A DNA stretch of 64,000 nucleotides from Thermoplasmata archaeon (GCA_021844945.1 JAKBSJ010000001.1:1-64000); one strand, 5' to 3'. Counted from the stretch's first letter, positions 7,293 to 16,630 are shown. The notes: generated from the letters alone by a model not told the origin. Translations and numbers: made by a program.

Positions 7293-9974
7293 TTAGCCGA
7301 CGTGGAAGCGTTCGCGCATCACGTACGGAAGGATTCCACCGGCCCGATAGTAGTCGAGCTCGATCGCGGAGCGGAGCTCGCAGCGGGTCTCGAACGTTCG
7401 CTCCCGGCCGTCCGGCGACATCGCGGTCACCCGGACGCGCGCTCCCGGACCGAGCTCGGTCCCGGGCCCGAGCCGAAGGGCGAACGTTTCCGCGCCGGTC
7501 AGGCCGAGCGAGGCCCAGCTCTCTCCTTCGACGAACGAGAGCGGCAGGACTCCCATGTCCACTAGGTTCGCGCGGTGGATCCGTTCGTAGGACTCCGCGA
7601 TGATGGCGCCGACCCCCAGAAGGCGCGGGCCCTTCGCCGCCCAGTCCCGCGAGCTCCCCTGGCCGTAGCTCTTCCCCGCGAGGACGAGGAGGGGGGTCTT
7701 CGTCGCGCGATAGCGTTCGGACGCTTCGAAGATCGTCATCGTCTCGCCGCTCGGGAAAAGACGCGTGTATCCACCCTCCTTCGGCGCGACGAGCTGGTTC
7801 TTCAATCGAACGTTCGCGAACGTCCCGCGGAGCATCACGTCGTGGTCGCCCCGACGCGTTCCGTACGTGTTGAACTCGGCGACCGCGATCCCGCGGCTCC
7901 GGAGGAACGCGCCGGCGGGAGAGCTCTCGGGGATCTCGCCGGCGGGGGAGATGTGGTCGGTCGTGATCTGATCGCCGAACAACGCGAGGACGCGGGCCCC
8001 CTCGGTCAGGACCCCATCCCGGGGCCAGAGCGGGGGCCCGAGCGTCAGGTACGGCGCTTCCTCGAGGTACGTGGACGAAGGGTCCCACGGGTAGATCTCG
8101 CTCTTTGGCGCATGGAGGGATTCCCAATGGACATCTCCGACCTCGATCTCCCGATACTTGGCGCGGAACATCGACGCATCGAGGTCGGCCTCGACGAGCC
8201 GCGCGATCTCCTCCCCGGTCGGCCAGAGGTCCTTCAGGTACACCGACGAGCCGTCGGCGCGCCGCGCGATCGGCTCACGGGTGAGGTCGACGTCCATCCG
8301 TCCCGCGAGCGCGTAGGCCACGACGAGCATCGGGCTCGCGAGGTAGTTCGCCCGGACCAGGTTGTGGATGCGGGCTTCGAAGTTGCGGTTCCCGCTCAGA
8401 ACGGCCGCGACGAACCTATCGTGGGTCACGATCTCCTTCGCGATCGGGTCCGGCAGCGGCCCGGAGTTGCCGATGCACGTGGTGCAGCCGTAGCCGACCA
8501 CGTCGAAGCCGAGCTTCTCCAGAGGGTCGAGCAGTCCGGCCCGCTCCAAGTAGGCGGTCACGACCTTCGAACCCGGCGCGAGGCTCGTCTTGACGTAGGG
8601 CGGCACCTTCAGGCCGAGCTCGACCGCCCTCTTCGCGATCAGGCCCGCGCCCATCATCACCGATGGGTTCGAGGTGTTCGTGCAGCTGGTGATCGCCGCG
8701 ATGACGACGTCGCCGTCGCGGACCGGGGGCTCCGCGTGACCGTTGGGAGGCGTCGGATGGCCCTGCCGGTAGGAGGCCAGCGCCTTCCCGAAGGACTGCG
8801 GCGCCTCGGCGAGGGGTACCGACTCGGCCGGGTTCTTCGGTCCGGCGACCGTCGGAACGATCTTCGAGAGATCGATCGTGAGCGTGTCATCGAAGTCGAG
8901 CTGGCCCTTCGTGTGCGTACCCCAGAGCCCCTGCAGCCGCGCGTAGGTCTCGACCGTATGGATGTGCGATTCGTCCCGGCCGGTGCCGCGCAGATAATTG
9001 GTCGTGGACTCGTCGATCGGGAAGATCGCCGCCGTGGCCCCGAACTCCGGACACATGTTCGCAATCGTGGCTCGGTCCGGTACCGAAAGCTCGCGGACCC
9101 CGGGCCCGAAGAACTCCACGAACATGTCGACGACCCCCCGCTCGCGGAGCCGGTGCGTGATCGTCAGGACGAGATCGGTGGCCGTGATCCCTTGGGCCAG
9201 GCGTCCGGTGAGCTCGACCCCGATCACCCGGGGCTCGCCGAGGAAGTACGGCTCGCCGAGCATGACCGCCTCGGCCTCGATCCCTCCGACCCCCCAACCC
9301 AGCACCGAGAGGCCGTTGACCATCGTGGTATGCGAGTCCGTCCCGATGAGCGTGTCCGGGTACGCGATCCGGTCCCCGTCTGACGCGACCGAGGTGACGA
9401 CCGAAGCGAGGAACTCGAGGTTGACCTGGTGGCAGATACCGTTCCCGGGCGGCACGATCCGCAGGTTCTGGTAGGCGCCCTTCGCCCACTGGAGGAATCG
9501 GTAGCGCTCTCCGTTCCGCTCGTACTCCTTGTCGAGATTGGTGGCGAGCGAGCGCAGCGAGCCGTAGCTGTCGACCTGGACCGAATGATCGACGATCAGG
9601 TCGACCGGCACGACGGGATTGATCTTCGTGGCCGCGACACCGGCCCGGTGGGCGGCACTGCGAAGGGTCGTGAGATCGACCAGAACCGGGATACCGGTGA
9701 AGTCTTGGAGCAGGATGCGGCCGGGATAGAACGGCATCTCGGCGTTCTCGGGCAGCGGCTCCCCTTGCGCGAGCGCGCGCACCAGCGCCGGGTCGGTGCG
9801 CTGGGGATCGAAGTGGCGGAGCAGATTCTCTAGGAGGATGCGGACCGTGAGCGGACGGGCGTGCAGCTTGAGAGGGTCGATGCCCGGGAGGCGGTCGAGA
9901 CGGTAGACGGTGGCGTCCTCGCGACCGAGCTCGACCTTTTCGGTGACGTGAAGGGGGTCGGGTAGGGAGTTCAT
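7293..9974 (-). CDS. acnA: Aconitate hydratase
   Basis: Aconitase converts citrate to isocitrate through cis-aconitate in the TCA cycle, using a [4Fe-4S] cluster. The 893-residue length from the ATG at 9974 fits the monomeric AcnA/IRP1 family (about 890). Two cluster cysteines appear in VVGYGCTTCIGNSGPL and the third in IAAITSCTNTSNPSVM. The swivel domain includes SYGQGSSRDWAAKGPRLLG. The ORF track extends 90 codons further, but that extension is Arg-rich and has no counterpart in the family. No other TCA genes are adjacent. A 437-nt gap separates its start from the thiQ stop upstream. Confidence 0.95.
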   Translation of the reverse strand: MNSLPDPLHVTEKVELGREDATVYRLDRLPGIDPLKLHARPLTVRILLENLLRHFDPQRTDPALVRALAQGEPLPENAEMPFYPGRILLQDFTGIPVLVDLTTLRSAAHRAGVAATKINPVVPVDLIVDHSVQVDSYGSLRSLATNLDKEYERNGERYRFLQWAKGAYQNLRIVPPGNGICHQVNLEFLASVVTSVASDGDRIAYPDTLIGTDSHTTMVNGLSVLGWGVGGIEAEAVMLGEPYFLGEPRVIGVELTGRLAQGITATDLVLTITHRLRERGVVDMFVEFFGPGVRELSVPDRATIANMCPEFGATAAIFPIDESTTNYLRGTGRDESHIHTVETYARLQGLWGTHTKGQLDFDDTLTIDLSKIVPTVAGPKNPAESVPLAEAPQSFGKALASYRQGHPTPPNGHAEPPVRDGDVVIAAITSCTNTSNPSVMMGAGLIAKRAVELGLKVPPYVKTSLAPGSKVVTAYLERAGLLDPLEKLGFDVVGYGCTTCIGNSGPLPDPIAKEIVTHDRFVAAVLSGNRNFEARIHNLVRANYLASPMLVVAYALAGRMDVDLTREPIARRADGSSVYLKDLWPTGEEIARLVEADLDASMFRAKYREIEVGDVHWESLHAPKSEIYPWDPSSTYLEEAPYLTLGPPLWPRDGVLTEGARVLALFGDQITTDHISPAGEIPESSPAGAFLRSRGIAVAEFNTYGTRRGDHDVMLRGTFANVRLKNQLVAPKEGGYTRLFPSGETMTIFEASERYRATKTPLLVLAGKSYGQGSSRDWAAKGPRLLGVGAIIAESYERIHRANLVDMGVLPLSFVEGESWASLGLTGAETFALRLGPGTELGPGARVRVTAMSPDGRERTFETRCELRSAIELDYYRAGGILPYVMRERFHVG

Positions 9975-10411
9975 GAACGCGAGAGACACCGCACCTTCTT
10001 GGGGTCTGCGGGCCCGCTTTCCGGGTCGGGGTCGGCCCGAGAGGGCCGTCAGGACGTAGGCGCACGGCGCACCCACGCGCCCGAGGGACCCCGGAGCCTC
10101 GGTCCGGTCCGTCGATCTCCGTACGGATTCGGACCGATCCGTAACGAGATGTCCGTCGACCGATCGGGTCGTGCGCACCGATCGACCCCACCGAGTGTGG
10201 GAGAGGCGGAGTCCGGGGGTTTCCCCATCCCTTCCATCGGACATCTCCGCCCGATGGGGTGGGCTCCGAGATTCCGGAGAGGGTCGGAGGCCACCGGCTT
10301 ACGGGCCACCGAGCACCGGGCGCTCGGTACTGCACCCATCGTAGGGCGATCCGGTGCACACGGCGGCAAAGCGGCCCGCGTGGAACCCGAGGGAGGGTGG
10401 GGGCGACCCGC
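9975..10411. other. Intergenic region upstream of acnA
   Basis: No believable gene is present; frames in both directions give shadow-like translations. Between about 10095 and 10250 there are repeated GATCGG/CCGATC words and a short palindrome (TCCGTACGGA near 10110), which could form secondary structure. No clear TATA box for acnA was found. Confidence 0.35.
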
Positions 10412-11377
10412 TCACTCCGAGGCCACTCGCCGGGTCTTCGTCCAGCGGACCCCAATGGTCGACCCCGCGACGGGCCAGAGATGATCGAGCGCTGCGCGGG
10501 CCTCGATCCGTTCGCCCGATTCTCCTCGGGCGATCCCTACCGATTCCCGTCCCACGGTCCCCGCCGCCAGCATCTGCGCGGAGAACCGATCCGGTGCCGC
10601 AGCGACGAATTCGGTGTCCGCCGGGTCGACCGCCACGACCCCACCTCCCTCGGGAAGGACGTTGAAGCCGAGGAACCGCGCCACCGCAGCGGAACGCGGG
10701 TCGGCGAGCAGCTCCGCCGGCGTCCCCAGCGAGCGGATCCGACCCTCGAGCATCACCGCTACGCGATCCCCCAGGAACAGCCCCTCTTCCCGATCGTGCG
10801 TGACGTGGATCGAACTGATCCCGCGGGACGCGAGCGCGCGGCGGAAGTCGCCGCGGAGCTCCCCACGAACCTCGGGATCGATCGCAGCGAAGGGCTCGTC
10901 CAGGAGGATCACGCGCGGGCGCGCGGCGATCGCTCGAGCGAGGGCGACTCGTTGTCGCTCCCCCATGCTCAGCGCGTACCCCGGTCGACCCTCGAACCCT
11001 TCCAGCCGAACCGCCGCCAACGCCTCCGCTGCGATCTGACGCGCTTCGGCCTCCGAACGACGTTGGACGAGCGGGGCGTAGGCCACGTTCTCGAGCACCG
11101 TGCGGTTCGGGAACAGCGCGGGCTCGGAAAGGAGCAGGCTGATGCCGCGGCGGTTCGCGGGAAGATCGGTGACGTCGCGGCCCTCGAGCACGATGCGCCC
11201 GGCCGACGGCCACTCGAGTCCCGCGATGCATCGCAACAGCGTCGTCTTACCGCTGCCGTTGGGACCCATCAGGGCGAGGAACTCCCCCTCGCCCAACTCG
11301 AGATCGATCCCATGGAGGACCGGCAGCCGGTCGACGACCGCCTCGAGCCGGTCGATGCGCAGCAGGACCTCAGGCAT
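10412..11377 (-). CDS. thiQ: Thiamine-type ABC transporter ATP-binding protein
   Basis: This is the ATPase of the thiamine transporter (321 residues). Walker A is GPNGSGKTT (about residue 38), Walker B is VILLDEPFAAID, and the H-loop is HVTHDREE. A C-terminal TOBE-like region follows from about residue 240, as in importers of the Fe3+/spermidine/thiamine group. Two motifs depart from consensus: the Q-loop reads LLLSEPALFP, with Ser where Gln is expected, and the signature reads LSMGER instead of LSGGQR. The start overlaps the end of thiP by 8 nt. The assignment to thiamine rests on the operon and its TPP riboswitch; the ATPase alone would not tell. Confidence 0.85.
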   Translation of the reverse strand: MPEVLLRIDRLEAVVDRLPVLHGIDLELGEGEFLALMGPNGSGKTTLLRCIAGLEWPSAGRIVLEGRDVTDLPANRRGISLLLSEPALFPNRTVLENVAYAPLVQRRSEAEARQIAAEALAAVRLEGFEGRPGYALSMGERQRVALARAIAARPRVILLDEPFAAIDPEVRGELRGDFRRALASRGISSIHVTHDREEGLFLGDRVAVMLEGRIRSLGTPAELLADPRSAAVARFLGFNVLPEGGGVVAVDPADTEFVAAAPDRFSAQMLAAGTVGRESVGIARGESGERIEARAALDHLWPVAGSTIGVRWTKTRRVASE

Positions 11378-13028
11378 ACGCTCGCTCCCGGGGTCTCGCC
11401 ATCCCTACGACGATCGCGAACACCGCCAAGCTCACGACCAGGAGGAGCGCGGCGGCCCCGGCGGTCGCGTCGCTGAACCGCTCCCGTTGGAGGGTGTAGA
11501 CGGCGACGCTCAGCGTCGTGAACGGAGGCGTGTAGAGGAAGTAGGTCGCGGTGAACTCGCCGAGGCCGATGGCGAACGCGAAGAGGCCCGCGGTCACGAT
11601 CCCGTTGCGGATCCGGGGAATATCTGCGTCCCAGAACGCGGTCCATCGGCTCGCGCCGAGGCTCCGGGCCGCCTCGGAAGGCGCCGCGGAGAGGCTCGAG
11701 AGAGGGACCTGCACGCTCTGCAGCGCGAACGGCAGGGCGAGGATCGCTTGCGACACTCCAATCAGGACCCAGACCGTCGATTCCCCTCCGAGGATAGGGC
11801 GCCAGAACTCGGCGAGGCTGAACGCGAGCAGGACGGGGGATACGAGCAGTGGGAGGAAGAGGTAGGTGCTGACGCTCCCCTCCCATCGCGGCCGGTTGCG
11901 CAGGGCGAAGGCCGCGAGCAGCACGAGGACGAACGTTGCCGCCGCGGCGAAGACGGCGAACCCGAACGTGTTGACGATCACGTTCCCGATCGGGATGCCC
12001 AAGGTGGCCGTGGTCCGGGACGAGACGAGATCGGACCAGCCCGCTCCGAACGCACCCCCGGACGCCGGCCAAATCGACCGCGCCAGGACCGTGAAGAGAA
12101 CGATCGCGATCCCGGCGAAGACCAGCGAGGCTTCGATCGCGAACGCCGGGCCGATCCAACCGGAGCGGGAGAGCTTCTGCGGGCGGATAGGGCCCCGAGA
12201 GCCCCGTTCCCTTAGACGGTTCGCGAGCAGTACGTAGACGACGATCGGTACGAGCAGGATCAGCACGGCCGCGAGCGCGAGGAGGCTCGCGGCCGTAGGC
12301 TCGAGAAACGTCGAACTGAGCGCGTACACTTGGGCCTCGAGGGTGTAGCATCGGGGCCCGCAGATCATGAGGGGAGAGGCGAACGCGAGGGCCGCGAAGA
12401 CGAACGTGAGCACGACGCCCACGGCCGCGCCGATCAACGAAGGTCCGGCCCAGACGTCCCGGTAGACCCGGGAGGGAGATGCGCCGAGCGTCCGGGAGGT
12501 CTCTTCTAGGTCGCCAGAGGCGCTCTCGCAGCCGAGCGCGGTGTACAGCACGACGAGGGGCACGTTGAAGACCAGATTGGCCAGCACAATCCCGGGCACT
12601 CCTTCCCCCAACCAAGCAAGGGTCGGGACCGCGCTCGAGATGGTCCCACCGGGTCCGAAGAGGTCGAGGATCCCGACGACCACGACCACGGTGGGGAGAA
12701 GGAAAGGAAGGAGCAGGAAGCTGCGGGCTGCGGTCCGGCCGGGGAAGGCATAGCGCGAGAGGAATATCCCGGCGGGATAGCCGACCCCGAACGCGACCAG
12801 CGCACTCAGCGCGCCCTGTTCCAGCGAGTTGTACAGCGACGCCCGGTTGGTCGCCTCACGCCAGACGGTGTCGTAGAGACCGGCCGCCCCGCCTCCGCTG
12901 ACCCATCCGTTTCCGAACAGGAGGGCGACCGGGACCAATGCGAAGAGGAGGACGAACAGGAGGATCGGGATCAGGAGGCCCGCTTCCCCGAAGCGCGGGC
13001 GCGCTACGCGCTCGCGAGCGATTCCCAT
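11370..13028 (-). CDS. thiP: Thiamine-type ABC transporter permease (fused two-domain)
   Basis: The permease carries two binding-protein-dependent transport domains in one chain, as in ThiP and FbpB, with about twelve membrane helices. Each half has an EAA loop that contacts the ATPase: LEETSRTLGASPSRVYRDV in the first and SEAARSLGASRWTAFWDAD in the second. The track ORF extends to 13289, but the first 87 codons overlap thiB and are a shadow; the ATG at 13028 gives 552 residues, close to the usual 530-540, with a membrane helix right after (LLIPILLFVLLFALVPVALL). It overlaps the end of thiB by 25 nt and thiQ by 8 nt, so the three are one transcription unit. Confidence 0.9.
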   Translation of the reverse strand: MGIARERVARPRFGEAGLLIPILLFVLLFALVPVALLFGNGWVSGGGAAGLYDTVWREATNRASLYNSLEQGALSALVAFGVGYPAGIFLSRYAFPGRTAARSFLLLPFLLPTVVVVVGILDLFGPGGTISSAVPTLAWLGEGVPGIVLANLVFNVPLVVLYTALGCESASGDLEETSRTLGASPSRVYRDVWAGPSLIGAAVGVVLTFVFAALAFASPLMICGPRCYTLEAQVYALSSTFLEPTAASLLALAAVLILLVPIVVYVLLANRLRERGSRGPIRPQKLSRSGWIGPAFAIEASLVFAGIAIVLFTVLARSIWPASGGAFGAGWSDLVSSRTTATLGIPIGNVIVNTFGFAVFAAAATFVLVLLAAFALRNRPRWEGSVSTYLFLPLLVSPVLLAFSLAEFWRPILGGESTVWVLIGVSQAILALPFALQSVQVPLSSLSAAPSEAARSLGASRWTAFWDADIPRIRNGIVTAGLFAFAIGLGEFTATYFLYTPPFTTLSVAVYTLQRERFSDATAGAAALLLVVSLAVFAIVVGMARPRERAYA

Positions 13029-14188
13029 GTGGACAGCCACCCGGTCATGTTGGTCGCGAGTTCGTTCGGCGTCAGCGCGGAGTTCAGCGCGTGGATCGAG
13101 GACGGAGGGATCAGATCGGCCTGCGCGTAGACGGGCGGGAGCACCACGGTCTCGTTGGCCGGGTACTCCCACTCGGTCAGCGGCAGCTGGCCCTGCACGC
13201 TCCCGCTGAGGAAGTAGTGGATGAACTCGTTGTCCAGCGCGACGTGGCCCGACCCCTTGACGATCCCGATCCCGTAGATCGTCTTCCAACCGTAGAGCGT
13301 CCCGTTATCGTTCGTGACGGTCGAGTTGAACGTGCCTCCCTGGCCGTAGTATGTCGCGTAGGCCGGATCGGTGGTATAGCTCACGACCATGGAGTAGGGA
13401 GCCCCGAACTCATCGAACGCCGTATTCCAGTCCGGGGCGGCGGTGGCGTAGGGGAGGACCTTCGACCAGAACGTGGTCCAGTTCTCGTGGAGGACGGACT
13501 CGTAATAGAGTACCTCCCAGGCGAGGAACTCCTCTCCGGTGATCGAGGTCGTCGGATCCTCGTACACGAGCTGGCGCGCCCACGATGAGTTCGCGGCGAA
13601 GTCGGCGAACGTGGAGTTCGCGATCGCGCCTCGCGTGGCGTTGTAGAACGCGTTCGTATAGTCGATCGCGAGGTACCCATACTCATACGGGATGACTTCC
13701 CCATCCGTGGAGATGGCCGCGACCAGAGAGGAGTTGATGTGCGCGAGGTCGGCCGGGTCGCTGTACGGTTGGAGGAGGCCGAGCGCCTCGGCCTGCGGCG
13801 CGGTGATTTCATCGAGGCCGATCACGAGGTCCGCGGCAGGATTGTTCCGCTGTTCGTACAGGGTGCTGACGAGGTTCCCGCTCAGGCAGTCGACCTGGAC
13901 TCGGGCGTGGTATTCGCTCGAGAAGTTCGAGAACACTCCGGCCGCCGGAGTCCCGCTGGTGCAGCACGGCCCGCCGAGGAGGCTCGAGTACGTGTAGATC
14001 GTGATCGTAGGTTCGCCAGGGTTCCCGCTCTCCCCCGTGCCCGCGCAGCCCCCCGCGTAGGAATAATAGAGCGCGAGGCTGGCGACGATAACGACCAGCG
14101 CGATGGCGACCGCGATCAGAGCGGTTCCCAATCGACCGGGACGGCGCAATCGCGCCCGACGAAGCGGCAGGGTCGCGCCCGACGTCAC
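13004..14188 (-). CDS. thiB: Thiamine-type ABC transporter substrate-binding protein
   Basis: This 394-residue extracytoplasmic binding protein (TbpA/ThiB group) begins with a basic stretch and a membrane anchor (LIAVAIALVVIVASLALYYSYA). The mature part starts with TITIYTYSSL and carries motifs shared with thiamine-binding proteins: ADLVIGLDEITAPQAEALGL and IPYEYGYLAIDY, the latter close to the PFDYGYLA region of TbpA. N-x-S/T sites are frequent, as in archaeal surface proteins. The GTG at 14188 lies just 5 nt after a perfect 7-bp hairpin and about 40 nt after the TPP riboswitch core. It is the first gene of the thiBPQ operon, and thiamine (or its phosphates) is the expected ligand. Confidence 0.9.
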   Translation of the reverse strand: MTSGATLPLRRARLRRPGRLGTALIAVAIALVVIVASLALYYSYAGGCAGTGESGNPGEPTITIYTYSSLLGGPCCTSGTPAAGVFSNFSSEYHARVQVDCLSGNLVSTLYEQRNNPAADLVIGLDEITAPQAEALGLLQPYSDPADLAHINSSLVAAISTDGEVIPYEYGYLAIDYTNAFYNATRGAIANSTFADFAANSSWARQLVYEDPTTSITGEEFLAWEVLYYESVLHENWTTFWSKVLPYATAAPDWNTAFDEFGAPYSMVVSYTTDPAYATYYGQGGTFNSTVTNDNGTLYGWKTIYGIGIVKGSGHVALDNEFIHYFLSGSVQGQLPLTEWEYPANETVVLPPVYAQADLIPPSSIHALNSALTPNELATNMTGWLSTWESLASA

Positions 14189-14193
14189 TCGCC

Positions 14194-14210
14194 CCGCCGG
14201 GAACCGGCGG
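14194..14210 (-). promoter_or_regulatory. Hairpin at the thiB start: likely riboswitch expression platform
   Basis: The minus strand reads CCGCCGG-TTC-CCGGCGG, a perfect 7-bp GC stem with a 3-nt loop, ending 5 nt before the GTG start of thiB. The purine-rich 3' arm and the following GGGCGAG are the only candidate ribosome-binding sequence, so the folded hairpin would hide it. No U-tract follows, so a transcription terminator is less likely. That it is the switching element of the TPP aptamer just upstream is inference. Confidence 0.55.
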
Positions 14211-14230
14211 AGAGTCGTCTTAGCCCGTGC

Positions 14231-14321
14231 ATAGCGTTCCCTTCGCGGGCATTACCCCGTGCAGGTTCCAGGGGTCGACAGGCGATGCCCGTCCTCTCAG
14301 CCGGTTCACAGCTCCCCCTAC
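14231..14321 (-). promoter_or_regulatory. TPP (THI-box) riboswitch aptamer
   Basis: On the minus strand the conserved THI-box blocks appear in order: GGGGGAGC, GGCTGAGAGG, CGACCCCTGGAACCTG, and GGGGTAATGCCCGCGAAGGGA. These correspond to the P2/P3 pyrimidine-sensing half (CUGAGA) and the P4/P5 half (ACCUG...UAAUGCC.GCG.AGGGA) of the TPP aptamer. A short P1 (GTAG/CTAT) closes the element. It lies in the leader of thiBPQ, so the transporter should be shut off when thiamine pyrophosphate is abundant. TPP riboswitches are known in a few archaea, including Thermoplasma, where they also precede thiamine-transport genes. Confidence 0.93.
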
Positions 14322-14439
14322 CGATTCAGCTACCGAGAGCGGCCATTTGAGCTTGCGGGTTAGCCCTCCCTCCTCCCGGGGGAGTTCTCGGCCCTCACGC
14401 ATCGCGCCGAGCGGGGCCATCCTCCCTCTCGGATGTGCT

Positions 14440-14447
14440 CTTATACG
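14440..14447 (+). promoter_or_regulatory. TATA box of pdxS
   Basis: The AT-rich word CTTATACG stands out in GC-rich surroundings 33-40 nt before the pdxS ATG at 14480, the spacing seen for several other genes in the window. It supports the ATG at 14480 over the longer track start at 14435. Confidence 0.5.
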
Positions 14448-14479
14448 CCCCATCGCTCGCTAGCTCTCGGGCGCTGAAA

Positions 14480-15424
14480 ATGGGCCAGCCGTCGATTGCG
14501 GAGCTCCGCGTGGGGAGCGAGCGACTCAAGCGCGGGTTCGCGCGGATGCAGCAGGGTGGGGTAATCATGGACGTCACGAACGCCCAGCAGGCCCGCATTG
14601 CCGAGGAGGCGGGCGCGGTCGCGGTCATGGCGCTCGAGAGGGTTCCGTCCGACATCCGCGCGGAGGGCGGAGTGGCGCGCATGGCCGACCCCGCGAAGAT
14701 CCGCGAGATTCAGAACCAGGTTTCGATCCCCGTGATGGCGAAGTGCCGGATCGGTCACACGGCCGAGGCTCGCATCCTCGAAGCGCTCGCCGTGGACATG
14801 ATCGACGAATCCGAGGTCCTCACCCCGGCCGACCCGTTCTACCACGTGGACAAGCACGCGTTCACCATCCCGTTCGTGTGCGGCTGCCGTAACCTAGGCG
14901 AAGCGCTCCGTCGCATCGACGAGGGAGCTGCGATGATCCGGACGAAAGGCGAGGCGGGCACCGGAAACGTCATCGAAGCCGTCCGCCACATACGCCAGGT
15001 CAACCTGGAGGTTGCCCAGGTCCGGAAAATGACCCGAGCCACCCTCGCACGGTGGGCGAAGCGCGAGCGCGTGGCCGTCGCGACCGTCGAGGAGGTTCGC
15101 CGGCTCGGACGCCTTCCCGTGGTCAACTTCGCCGCCGGCGGAATCGCGACGCCTGCGGACGCGGCGCTCTGCCGCTTGCTCGGAGTCGATGGGATCTTCG
15201 TCGGCAGCGGCATCTTCAAGTCCGAGCAGCCCGCCAAGATCGCTCGGGCCGTGGTGGAGGCATCGCTGCATTACGATCAACCCGAGGCTCTCGCACGGGT
15301 CTCCGAGGGACTCGGAGCGCCGATGCACGGCGTCGACGTGAGCCAGCTGCCGCCGAGCGAGCTACTCCAGGCGCGCGAGGCCCATCCTCCCGTTGCGCGC
15401 CGCCCCGGTACCGCCGAAGCCTAG
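14480..15424 (+). CDS. pdxS: Pyridoxal 5'-phosphate synthase, PdxS (Pdx1) subunit
   Basis: PdxS condenses ribose 5-phosphate, glyceraldehyde 3-phosphate and ammonia into pyridoxal 5'-phosphate, on a TIM barrel that forms a dodecamer. The 314-residue protein carries the hallmarks [32 protein letters not shown], the lysine segment [29 protein letters not shown], and [16 protein letters not shown] with GSGIFKS near the end. The ATG at 14480 restores the normal N-terminus. The partner glutaminase PdxT, which supplies the ammonia, is not in the window. It is divergent from the thiamine operon, sharing the region that holds the riboswitch leader. Confidence 0.96.
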   Translation: MGQPSIAELRVGSERLKRGFARMQQGGVIMDVTNAQQARIAEEAGAVAVMALERVPSDIRAEGGVARMADPAKIREIQNQVSIPVMAKCRIGHTAEARILEALAVDMIDESEVLTPADPFYHVDKHAFTIPFVCGCRNLGEALRRIDEGAAMIRTKGEAGTGNVIEAVRHIRQVNLEVAQVRKMTRATLARWAKRERVAVATVEEVRRLGRLPVVNFAAGGIATPADAALCRLLGVDGIFVGSGIFKSEQPAKIARAVVEASLHYDQPEALARVSEGLGAPMHGVDVSQLPPSELLQAREAHPPVARRPGTAEA

Positions 15425-15481
15425 GGCGAGGATCATGGGGATCGCCCGCCCCGCACGGGGTGTCGTCGGACCTCGCTCTCG

Positions 15482-16630
15482 ATGAAGATCGTCCAGGTCT
15501 GCCCCTTCTACGTTCCCCACCCGGGGGGGGTGGAATCCCACGTTCGCCGGCTCTCCACCGAGCTCGTCCGGGAAGGACATGAGGTCACCGTGCTGACCAG
15601 CCGTTACGATCCGGAACTTCCCGCCGCCGAGGTGCTCGACGGCGTCCACGTCGTGCGGGTGCCGGTCCGCGGCGTCCTGTTGAACACCCCGATCGACCCG
15701 CGGGTCGGAAAAGTACTGCGCACCCTTTCGGCCGACATCGTCCACCTGCACTACCCCCCGCCGCTCACGTCGTACTTTGCCGCGCGAGGATTACGGCCGG
15801 GGCATCCGCCGGTCGTCCTGACGTATCACTGCGATCTCTACCTTCCCGGCCCCTGGGGCCGGCTCCTCACGTCCACGTTCGAGCGGGTCATGCTCCCGCA
15901 AGTCCTACGCGTGGCCGATCGCGTCATCGTCCACACGAAGAGCTACGGGCAGACGTCCGCGACCTTGCGGAACCGCGCGATCGACGTCGTCCCCTCGCTC
16001 GTGGACGTCGAACTGTACCGCACTCCGGCCCACGTGGAGGAGCTCCGCCAGGAGCTCGGTCTCTCCGACCGGCGCGTCCTCGTCTTCACCGGTCGTCTCG
16101 TCCCGCACAAGGGATTCGACACCGGGATCCGAGCGCTGTCCCTCCTTCCCAAGGACGTCACCATGCTCGTCATCGGCTCCGGCCCGAACCTTCCGGCGCT
16201 CGTCTCGCTCGCTCGCCGGTTGCGGGTGGCCGGTCGCGTACGCTTCCTCACCCACGTCGGCGATGGCGAGCTTCCGCGCTACCTCGCCCTCGGGGACGTG
16301 TTCGTATATCCCTCGCAGAACCGGCTCGAAGGATTCGGACTCGCCATCGCGGAGGCGATGGCGGCCGGGCTCCCGGTGGTGATCGCGGACATGCCCGGCG
16401 TGCGCGAGGTCATCGAGGAGGGGCGAGAGGGGCTGCTCGCCCATCCGATGATCCCGGAGGACTTCGCGCGGCAGGTCCAGCGGCTGCTGGACGATCGCGA
16501 GGTCGCCCAGAGGATGGGCGCGGCCGGTCGTCTTCGCGCTCAGGAGCGCTACGGGGTCGCGACCATCACGCGGCAGATCGTCGCGCTGTACGAGTCGCTA
16601 CGGACCGCGCCGCCTCGATCTTCGAGTTGA
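15482..16630 (+). CDS. Glycosyltransferase family 4 (GT-B fold)
   Basis: This 382-residue GT4-type glycosyltransferase begins MKIVQVCPFYVPHPGGVESHV, with the N-terminal Gly-Gly acceptor-side loop. The donor-binding C-terminal half contains VLVFTGRLVPHKGFDTGI, the VIGSGP turn, and the E-x7-E region EGFGLAIAEAMAAGLPVV that contacts the nucleotide sugar. Such enzymes build lipid-linked oligosaccharides, glycolipids or surface polysaccharides; donor and acceptor cannot be told from sequence. No other surface-sugar gene lies beside it. Its 3' end overlaps the 3' end of pyrF on the other strand by 65 nt. Confidence 0.88.
   Translation: MKIVQVCPFYVPHPGGVESHVRRLSTELVREGHEVTVLTSRYDPELPAAEVLDGVHVVRVPVRGVLLNTPIDPRVGKVLRTLSADIVHLHYPPPLTSYFAARGLRPGHPPVVLTYHCDLYLPGPWGRLLTSTFERVMLPQVLRVADRVIVHTKSYGQTSATLRNRAIDVVPSLVDVELYRTPAHVEELRQELGLSDRRVLVFTGRLVPHKGFDTGIRALSLLPKDVTMLVIGSGPNLPALVSLARRLRVAGRVRFLTHVGDGELPRYLALGDVFVYPSQNRLEGFGLAIAEAMAAGLPVVIADMPGVREVIEEGREGLLAHPMIPEDFARQVQRLLDDREVAQRMGAAGRLRAQERYGVATITRQIVALYESLRTAPPRSSS

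Noticed and set aside
7575-9383. 602-residue plus-strand ORF antisense to aconitase
   Set aside because: It is Arg/Asp/Gly-rich without motifs, and the opposite strand encodes a complete aconitase.
10095-10260. Possible regulatory RNA in the acnA upstream region
   Set aside because: Repeated GATCGG words are common in this GC-rich DNA and do not form a consistent extended structure by eye.
14220-14453. 77-residue minus-strand ORF over the TPP riboswitch
   Set aside because: The region is explained by the riboswitch RNA; the peptide has no features of a protein.
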